From Coemansia sp. RSA 1804 (Eukaryota > Kickxellomycota > Kickxellomycetes > Kickxellales > Kickxellaceae), in the NCBI GenBank assembly GCA_027578815.1, contig JANBTH010000187.1:1-28167 (forward strand): a stretch of DNA of 28,167 bases, read 5' to 3'. The notes under the pieces were generated by a model. That model had not been told where the DNA came from. It saw only the letters and a list, made by a program, of their open reading frames with translations, and searched no databases. The position numbers and the translations under genes are program-made. Below are positions 18,060 through 24,922 of this stretch, in pieces. Position 1 is the stretch's first letter; every line of letters starts with the position of its first letter.

Positions 18060-18230
18060 TTATTCTGTTTCTAAAACAATTTCTGTGTTTCTACGAGGGC
18101 AATATTCATTTGGACATTTTTCATTACTAAGTATAGATTGTTTATGTTCATCTACAGATAAATGTTCACATTTTATTTTTTTCCTCCAAGGGCAATATTT
18201 ACATTTAATGTAACATCCAATAGCTTTCAT
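18060..18230 (-). CDS. Cys/His-rich micro-ORF B, 56 residues, paralogue of micro-ORF A
   Basis: ATG 18230-18228 to TAA 18062-18060. It starts MKAIGCYIKCKYCPW and contains CPNEYCPRR. Ligand-type residues are C6, C10, C13, C21, H23, H29, C39 and C44, with W15, in exactly the spacing of micro-ORF A shifted by one residue. About nine extra residues follow the shared module. The unshared positions differ freely, which is what selection on a zinc-binding fold would give. Only a rate test would show this. A TATA box lies 115 bp upstream. No family is recognised. The alternatives are the same as for copy A. Confidence 0.5.
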   Translation of the reverse strand: MKAIGCYIKCKYCPWRKKIKCEHLSVDEHKQSILSNEKCPNEYCPRRNTEIVLETE

Positions 18231-18344
18231 TTCTTATTAAATTGTTAGCAGAGTATTATTATTGTAAACCAAATGTTTATGTTCAGTGAATTGTAATGTT
18301 TATATGAAATATTTTTTATTGATGTAGAATGCCAGGGCAGATTG

Positions 18345-18352
18345 TTTTTATA
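18345..18352 (-). promoter_or_regulatory. Putative TATA box upstream of micro-ORF B
   Basis: TATAAAAA on the minus strand, 115 bp before the ATG and in the same relative position as in the paralogous unit. Confidence 0.45.
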
Positions 18353-18543
18353 TGAGTGGTCAAACATATTATTATTGACATTTATTGTTTGAATACAAAG
18401 GCATGCTTGCTTTATTAGGTTTTACTAGTAAATGACTTGACATGTTCAGATATTACAGTTGGATACAGTTGAGTGATATGCTACAGTAGACAAATATAGC
18501 ATCAGTAATGTGATATGTTTTATACTGCCCAACCAAGTCTACT

Positions 18544-18747
18544 TTACAGTTGTTTAATTATCATATGGCAATATGTATCTAATTGTTGTTGTAACACTTG
18601 TAATTGGATTGCATGTTTTATGCTGTAAGTGTTTGTTCTGGAGTGTTCAGAAATGGCAGAACAATCATATCCATTAGAACATTCAATTACATTTGTTTCC
18701 AGAAAAGGCTTATTTGACCAGTGAAGAAAATCACACTTTTCCTGCAA
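18544..18747 (-). pseudogene. KCD-type Cys/His module, copy C (open, no ATG)
   Basis: The frame opens after a TAA at TTG 18747-18745 and runs 67 codons. It begins QEKCDFLHWSNKPF and has C5, H9, W10, C23, C29 and H35, with CSNGYDC resembling the CPNxxCP end of the micro-ORFs. There is no ATG. The start region TTGCAG could be a splice acceptor, so this may be an exon or a relic. Three decayed copies with the same order of motifs lie nearby. The resemblance to micro-ORFs A and B is weak and may reflect distant kinship. Confidence 0.4.
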
Positions 18748-18789
18748 TTAACACTGTCTAGAAGCAGTGAAATTACAAAAAAGAAATTT

Positions 18790-18857
18790 CATAGGATTGG
18801 AGGGCCCTATGAGCTTTAGGAAAGAGATTTTTAAACCAGAAAAGACAATCACACTTT
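18790..18857 (-). pseudogene. Decayed KCD-type module, copy F
   Basis: The minus strand reads KCDCLFWFKNLFPKAHRALQS, matching the opening of the module, but diverges before the second Cys pair. It is preceded by TGTCACACTGT, a sequence also seen in similar form before copies D and E. Confidence 0.4.
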
Positions 18858-18870
18858 GTTTACAGTGTGA

Positions 18871-19490
18871 CATACTGTAAGGTGGACTTTGTCTTCATTT
18901 AACTGCTTTCTACATTAGCTTAATCAAATGCTAATAGCTCCTTTTTTAATTATAATACTGTGGCATTTGCAAATTAAAGTGAATTTGATGCAAATGATGT
19001 TGGGCAGGATATTGACATTCCTATGAATAACACTTTTCAAACTTAAGCAATGATGTCATGTAACATTGTGGGCAATAATACCTTTACAGTCTGACAAGGA
19101 TAAAAAAGGTTCAGATAATTCTTTATTTACATATCAATGGAAAATCTATCCAATTGCCCACAGGATGTAAAAAATAATTTTAAACATATTGTGGCATAGA
19201 AATTTACTGTTTTTACAGTTTGAGATGATTACTGTTTGAACAATGTGACAAAGCAGATATTAATTTTAAAAAATTTAGCCATGCTTATATAAGCAGACTT
19301 AAAGTAAATATAATAGTATAATATGACTATGACAGAGTTCTGTAGGGTTTTACTTTTTAGTTTTATTATTTGCTAAAATACTTACAGTACATCCCCTTTG
19401 GAGTCATACCTTTACAATACTAGCACCAAGCATGTCATTCAGTATTAGAGTGGCTAGCTTTACTGATTAAATAAACTCATTAATAAAACT
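18871..19490. other. AT-rich island sequence without recognisable gene
   Basis: No CpG and no long open frame. Short words shared with the repeat units recur (for example CAATGTGACA near 19240), so it is probably older repeat debris. Confidence 0.5.
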
Positions 19491-19850
19491 TACCAGCTTC
19501 AAGAACATTATGGGCTTGCACTTCTTATGATTATCACTAGTTCCATGCTGGTTTCTATTAAACTATACTTTGTTGGAATAGCTGTAATTCAATATTTTTC
19601 TCATGAGCCATAACCCTTTTGCTGTCAAACTACTGTGACCTTCAATTCTTACAAATGTGCCTGTTGATGCCTCAAACACAATCCTCAATGGCACTGTTGT
19701 TGTTGTTGTTTGGGCAAGAAGAATAGCCATGTTACAGTCTGCATCATCTGCATGTGCAGAAGCTAATAGAGGAGCATGAGGATGCAAGATAGCAACTTGA
19801 AATTCAGGTGACAATTCAGTGAAATTAAAAACAGAAAATAAAGATAAATC
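19491..19850 (-). pseudogene. Decayed exon-like ORF of unknown origin
   Basis: The minus strand is open from about 19850 to a TAG at 19563-19565. It encodes FQVAILHPHAPLLASAHADD, then a polythreonine run from (ACA)n, then FEASTGTFVRIEGHSS. The same frame continues past the TAG (FNRNQHGTSDNHKKCKPIMF) to a perfect donor-like GGTAAGT at about 19490. This looks like an exon broken by one nonsense change. It follows the truncated RNase H region but does not resemble an integrase. Its family was not recognised. Confidence 0.35.
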
Positions 19851-19859
19851 ATTAAGTGC

Positions 19860-20190
19860 AGATAATTAATTCTCATCAACATTTCAACAATGCTATTAAC
19901 CCAGTGCTGCCACTCTTTAAGGCAGCTAACCAGTGCCAGGAGCTCTTGTTCATGCACTGGGTAATTTAGTTCTGCAGGTTTCATTTTTCATGAATAGTAT
20001 GCAATAGGGTGCCACTCCTGGCCAACCCCCTGCTGGGAGGGCACTCCACCAACTGCAACATGTGACACATCTGACTCCACTTGTTTGGCAGCTTGTGGGT
20101 CAAAAGTCTGTAGGACAGGCATGCAGGTAATTGCCTTTTTAGTTTAGTAAAACTTTTTTCTGCTTCCTTATCCCATGCAAACTTTTTCTG
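19860..20190 (-). pseudogene. Ty3/gypsy RNase H fragment
   Basis: Recognisable pieces are SDVSHVAVGGVPSQQGVGQE, WHPIAYYS and NYPVHEQELLALVSCLKEWQ, typical of the Ty3/gypsy RNase H. A stop separates WHPIAYYS from the next part. After HWV the similarity is lost, so the domain is truncated. Confidence 0.8.
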
Positions 20191-20199
20191 TTTCAGTAT

Positions 20200-21047
20200 C
20201 TATGTCAAGGGTAGGAAAGTGTCTGCAAATTTGTGCACAAATTGACAGTAGTAGCCTGTGAGGCCTAGGAACACATGCACATCAGTCACTGACTTCAGTA
20301 CTGGCCAACTTGCTATAGCTTGTAGCTTCTCTGGATACATTCTGACTCCATTCTCAATGCATAAATGGCCTAGAAAGCTCATCCTGGGCTTAAAAACTTG
20401 CATTTTTCAGGCTTTGCATACAGTGCATTGTTACATAGTCTTTCCAGTACCTCCACTAATTTTTCCTTGTGTTCTTCTATTGTTTCTGTGTATATCAATA
20501 TGACATTGATGTACACAACCACTTCTTTATCTAACATACCTGAGAGTGCATTCTGGATCAGTTGTTGGAATGTTGCTGGAGCATTGCACAGCCCAAATGG
20601 TACCACTGTAAACTAGAAGGAACCATAGCATGTCCTAAAGGCAGTTTTTTCAATATCAGCTTCTGCAATGTGCACCTGGTGGTATGCTTGCTTGAGGTCA
20701 ATCTTTAAGAATACCCTTGTCTTGTTTGTAATTGCAATAAGGTCTTTGATGAGTGGTAGTGGGTATTGGTCCCAGATTGTATGTGCATTCAGTGCTTGGT
20801 AATCTACACACAGTCTTTGCAAGCCATCCTTCTTCCTGACAAACAGTACAGGTGCTCCCCAAGGTGGGCTAGACTTGTTTATACATGCTGCTTCTTGTAA
20901 CTTGTTCAGCTGATGCTCTAACTCTTCTAGTTTTTCTGGGTTTAGGTGATATGGTGTGTGTGCAATGGGTCTGGTACCTTCAGTAAGCTTTATATGATGG
21001 TTGACATCATGCATTGGTGGTAGTCCTGTTGGTGGGTCACAGAACAT
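20200..21047 (-). pseudogene. Ty3/gypsy reverse transcriptase, inactivated
   Basis: RT motifs are in order: RLCVDYQALNAHTI, FLKIDLKQAYHQVHI (catalytic Asp present), VPFGLCNAPATFQQ, then the connection FLGH...GLTGYYCQFVHKFA. The two catalytic aspartates of the YxDD box are replaced by Asn and Val (YINV, 20502-20513). A TAG at 20613-20615 interrupts the frame before the VPFGL motif, and a frameshift lies near 20400. The gene cannot give an active enzyme. Confidence 0.9.
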
Positions 21048-21125
21048 GTCCTGAAATCAGAGGACCAGGTCCTCAGCTATTTTTTAGAGATGCTGTTCTT
21101 CAGTTCAGCAGAAACAGCTACAAGT

Positions 21126-21735
21126 TCAAGATTGTTGTCCATTTTCTTGGGTTTTCCAGTTTTTTCTTTTTTTTTTTTTTGCAAAAAGATTTACTGTGGC
21201 CTTATTCAAATCTGCCAAAGTCACCATTGGTTTAAAAGAAATACATAGAATTTGGATCCTCTGTGAACCACAACATAGTTGCACTTCTGCTCTCTCTGTT
21301 GACAGGTTTGCCTGTACTGTTTGCATCCATGGAAGGCCAATAATGGCTGAAGCTGCTATAGGGGCCACTAGGAATTCAACACAGGTTTGGAACCCTTTGA
21401 CAAGGGTAAGTACTAGTGCCACCTTGTGAGTGATTTGGCCCAGCAAATGGCCCTTTGCATCTAGTACTTGCTTTTTTCCTTTAGCTGTGTTTTTCTATTC
21501 CTAGATTATCCACCAAATCTTTCCTAATAAAATTTCCATCTGCTCCTGTGTTCAACATAATAGGGAACACCACATTCTCATACTCACACTCTATGCACAT
21601 CTTGCACATTAAGCCACTGGGATAAGGCACATTTATTTCTGAAATAGTGTAAATGTGTCTTTCCAGACTAGGGTTGCATGTGGGCCTTTCAGATGCAGCC
21701 CTCAATCTTTTCCTGAATGCTGTGGGCAAGTCCAT
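21126..21735 (-). pseudogene. Ty3/gypsy aspartic protease, inactivated
   Basis: The active-site loop reads LNTGADGNFI, so the catalytic Asp is Asn (around 21555). The second half, with the family's GLPW motif (AIIGLPWM), is in a different frame at 21126-21446. The domain is therefore both frameshifted and mutated. Confidence 0.75.
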
Positions 21736-22202
21736 GGGTTGTGATCACCCTCCCCACATAGGATACAGACATTGTTTGCTTGGTGTAAATGGTACTTGCA
21801 GCTTGAAATCCCCTTTTTCTTGGCCAATTCCCATCTTGAGATTCTCACAGCTTGAAATCCCTTTTTTCTTGGGCTTTTTTTGCTTGAGCCACTGCTCTTC
21901 TCAGTCAAAGCTACTGTTTCATTTCCTTCTACCTTTTTTAAAAGCTCTGTAAAAGAGGCCTTGCCAAGGGCATTGATGTCCAGATTGTCCATGTCCATGC
22001 TGCCACTGCCAGTCATCTGTCCAGCATGAATAATGGAGTCCATATGATCCTTGCACAATTTCATAGCTTCATTCAGCCTCCTGAGCTTGCTGGAAATGAG
22101 AAGGCAGCACAGTGCTGGAGGCATCATAAGCCTGTACATGGCTCTAACAGCTGTGCTGTCCTCTTTCTCACCAGACATCTGCCAGAGCTGGCAAAAACAC
22201 AT
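21702..22202 (-). pseudogene. Ty3/gypsy Gag fragment with CCHC zinc knuckle
   Basis: Open frame of 166 codons ending just after a knuckle CILCGEGDHNPWTC (C-x2-C-x4-H-x4-C). A Lys-rich segment lies before it. The N-terminal capsid part is short or absent. It overlaps the start of the protease frame. Confidence 0.75.
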
Positions 22203-22263
22203 TAAAAAGCTGGATGAAAGTGGTTGTAGGCAATTTCAGAGTGACACAATGCAACATTTATAA

Positions 22264-22783
22264 TGTTTCTCTTCAAAATAATAAGATAAAATAAAACAAA
22301 AACAGTAAACTCTCTGCACCATTTTTGAGGCTGAACTATTACTACAACCATTAATTAGGTTTTATGAGCATTAATAATCTTCCAATTCTACTTGGTACTG
22401 TCTTTTTGCATTTATAACATCTCCTTAATCTATACAAATCCAACAAGTCAAATAAAATACATGAGTATCAATAAAGCAAGTGTTTTCCACTAGCTCATCA
22501 AACTTTGGTGCATACTTCTCCTTCTATCTGAATGAGTGCATGCTAATCTTTGCTGATAATGTGCTGTTTGATTCCATATTCACAATGAAACAATGTGTGT
22601 GTTGTAACCTAGATTAAATTTATAAACTTTAAAAGAGAACTAGAATTTTACATTATATTGAATAAATGCTATTTAGAAACTATCACAAAAGTAGAAAAAG
22701 CATCAAATGTTATCTCTGCATAAAGTAGTTATTTAAATGCTTAATTTTAATTTACATAAGGAGTTAAATGATAATATAAAAAA
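22264..22783. other. AT-rich, CpG-free sequence between gypsy remnant and PX gene
   Basis: No open frame or repeat was recognised. It should include the 3' flank of the PX gene on the minus strand. Any left LTR of the retroelement would be expected here, but none could be seen. Confidence 0.45.
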
Positions 22784-24463
22784 TCATGATCCACCGCCCT
22801 CAATCCATTGCCTAATGACAGTGCTACATCCAATGACTGGGTGAAGCATAACATAGGCCAAAAAGAACTGCAACCCATTTTCGCGCTTCTTCAGGAATGA
22901 GTCCTCAAACTTGCCAAACGCCTTCTTGCGGGGCAAATGGGGCACCCGTTTACGGAAGGTATGGTACCGTTCACATATGACGTCACGCAGGATTTCGAAA
23001 TCCGTGTACCGACGCATGACAGTGAGGTTGTCACCTCGGGTCAGATGCACAACGACCTTGAACTCGGTGTGCACATCCAGTCCGCGGCCACGCGTCACCC
23101 ACCCGATGATGCGCACATCGTCAACAAACGTTTGCGGCTGGCGGGGCAGCGAAGATGAATGAGAAAAGCCACTGGTATCTCCTCCTCTTTCTCCGTCTCG
23201 GGCCGCTGACAACGGGTGCTCGGAGACCGACGTCGACTCCCTGTTAGGCGACCCAATCAGCCGGAGATTGCCGCCCTGGCGAGTAGTCTGGGCTTTGCCG
23301 GATGGCGAAACAACGCCGTTGCCGGGGGACGCGATCTGCACCAGCATGGTGTGGCTATCGTTGCTTGATCTTCTGTTCTGTAGCTGAGCCGCCTTATTGG
23401 CCTCCAATCCACGCTCAACCTCCAGGAGTCTGCTAAGCGGCGGCATCGGCGGTTGCGGTGACAATGGACGGCCGCCGCTGTACTTCCGCATCGAAGACGG
23501 CAGAGAGTCAAGACCATCGGCAGAAAACGAAAAGGACAGCCCGTTGGTTGCCACGTTGCCCAGACTAGCCGCACGCTTCCTCCGTACGCGCTCCCTTTCT
23601 CTCACGCTACTAACTATTTGCTCCACCGGGTGTTGTCTCACAGAGTTGAACGACAATATCGACGGCGGTCTGGACGCTCTCTTCCTCTGACCTGCAGCAG
23701 CGTCCTTTGGTTCCATAGCAGTTATAAAATCAATTATGCAATGGGTCCGTCGCCACTCCTCCACCTCAATGCACACGTCGTAAAGCCGGTACTCCAGTTC
23801 ATCCAGCGTCTTTTCAAAGTCCTCCGGCTCGTCATCGCAATCAGCACTCGTTGGTTGTTCGGGCTCGTTACGTTGGACTTCGTTATTGCTATTGCTATCA
23901 TCGTTGTTGTTATCGGTACCGCCATCACCGTCTTCGCCCCCGCTCTCAGCAGGATCAGGAAACATAACCCCGCGGGCTGTTCTAAACGTTTCTGACGGAG
24001 ACAGAGGCCTTGGCACCGACGGCTCCTCATTATCATCGCCATCATCTCTGCCAGCCTGAGCACCATCATCGGGACTACCATCACCATCGCCACTGTTCGT
24101 TTCAGCACTGCCATGTTGCGGCACTCGTTGTTTTGACAATGTCCCCCGCGCGCGCCTACCGCTACTGCCGCTGCTACTACACATCAACCTAAACTGCATC
24201 GCATCCAACGAATCCGAAATCGCACGGATCTCCATCCGCAATTCGGTGAACAAAACAACATGCATGAGCTCGTCCATGCACTTGTCAATACCCTCCGCAC
24301 CCTCCATTTCAGTGTCCGCAATGTCCTCCAATCTAATGGCCTGCGTCTGCATAGCACTGATGGCTTGGCTGCGTAATTGGGTCGATGCTTCCACTGCCAC
24401 TATTTGCAAGTGCTGCGACTGTCGGAGAACCGACGGTTGATGCGATTTCTTTCCCAGCGTCAT
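22784..24463 (-). CDS. PX-domain protein (phosphoinositide-binding, sorting-nexin-like)
   Basis: 559 codons from ATG 24463-24461 to TGA 22786-22784. Residues 25-95 look like an amphipathic helix or coiled coil (STQLRSQAISAMQTQAIRLE...). A long acidic, Asn/Ser-rich disordered middle follows. A PX domain lies at about 445-555: RRYTDF at 484-489, a proline loop with HLPRKKAFGKF, then FLKKRENGLQFFLAYVMLHP. RRY and the Arg of KKREN are in the places that bind PI3P. PX proteins act at endosomal or vacuolar membranes. No BAR domain is seen. The same frame stays open upstream (SAQREGNNTSSTLFGL) to an acceptor-like TTTTAG at 24514-24512, so a further 5' exon is possible and the start is uncertain. The stop lies at the very edge of the CpG-poor island. 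Confidence 0.85.
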   Translation of the reverse strand: MTLGKKSHQPSVLRQSQHLQIVAVEASTQLRSQAISAMQTQAIRLEDIADTEMEGAEGIDKCMDELMHVVLFTELRMEIRAISDSLDAMQFRLMCSSSGSSGRRARGTLSKQRVPQHGSAETNSGDGDGSPDDGAQAGRDDGDDNEEPSVPRPLSPSETFRTARGVMFPDPAESGGEDGDGGTDNNNDDSNSNNEVQRNEPEQPTSADCDDEPEDFEKTLDELEYRLYDVCIEVEEWRRTHCIIDFITAMEPKDAAAGQRKRASRPPSILSFNSVRQHPVEQIVSSVRERERVRRKRAASLGNVATNGLSFSFSADGLDSLPSSMRKYSGGRPLSPQPPMPPLSRLLEVERGLEANKAAQLQNRRSSNDSHTMLVQIASPGNGVVSPSGKAQTTRQGGNLRLIGSPNRESTSVSEHPLSAARDGERGGDTSGFSHSSSLPRQPQTFVDDVRIIGWVTRGRGLDVHTEFKVVVHLTRGDNLTVMRRYTDFEILRDVICERYHTFRKRVPHLPRKKAFGKFEDSFLKKRENGLQFFLAYVMLHPVIGCSTVIRQWIEGGGS

Positions 24464-24922
24464 TAGGCCAAAGAGAGTGGAGGATGTGTTGTTTCCTTCC
24501 CGCTGTGCGCTCTAAAATATAAATTATAAAAGTAAAAGTAGAAATGAAATAAAGAAGACCCTCAAACGAAGTAATAATACTTGTAGAATATGTAAAGTTC
24601 GAGACTTGCAGAAAAGAGGAGAAAAAAAAGAAAGCAAAACTCCAAAGACTGCCAAGCACATTTCGTCACAGCCATCACAAAAAACCCCCAAAGATCCGCG
24701 TGACTTTTTGCATTAGATTCATCGCTCTGCGCAGAAACTTCAAAAGAACAACACAATAACGAAAAGCGGTGAGAAAACCGCGTATATTATTATAATAACT
24801 TTTTAATGATGAATACGATGAAGATGTTATTTGTTTTTTTTGGAGCTTAACGATAGTTCACAAACCACACTGCACTGAAGAACCACTTCCCACTACTACT
24901 AGACCGTGTCCCACCTTGTTAT
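24464..24922. other. Intergenic region between ARS2 stop and PX gene start
   Basis: AT-rich 459 bp. Part of it (24464-24511) may be coding if the PX gene has an upstream exon. A second open minus-strand frame around 24680-24756 (SAQSDESNAKSHADLWGF) could be a first exon, but no convincing donor was found. Confidence 0.35.

Larger units (their letters stand above)
18060..18760. repeat. Diverged tandem unit, copy 2
   Basis: This is the counterpart of 16698-17310, carrying micro-ORF B, its TATA box and upstream region, and the KCD-type open frame in the same order and orientation. Confidence 0.75.
19860..22263 (-). mobile_element. Degenerate Ty3/gypsy LTR retrotransposon remnant
   Basis: Gag zinc knuckle, aspartic protease, reverse transcriptase and RNase H segments occur in the Ty3/gypsy order along the minus strand. 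Frames are broken by stops and frameshifts, and integrase is not found. The RNase H similarity ends near 19880. I could not identify LTRs by eye. The whole element lies in the CpG-free part of the island. Confidence 0.85.
16422..22793. other. AT-rich island almost without CpG, holding decayed transposon and repeats
   Basis: Reading every line for CG, I find only two in about 6.37 kb, at 17684 and 18094. CpA and TpG remain abundant, so the loss is specific and not a simple effect of AT content. Both flanks have normal CpG: the YJU2 upstream flank at 16420 and the last codons of the PX gene at 22795. The island contains a Ty3/gypsy remnant, a duplicated unit with micro-ORFs, and other repeat debris. 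The pattern suggests long-term cytosine methylation with deamination. Confidence 0.85.
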
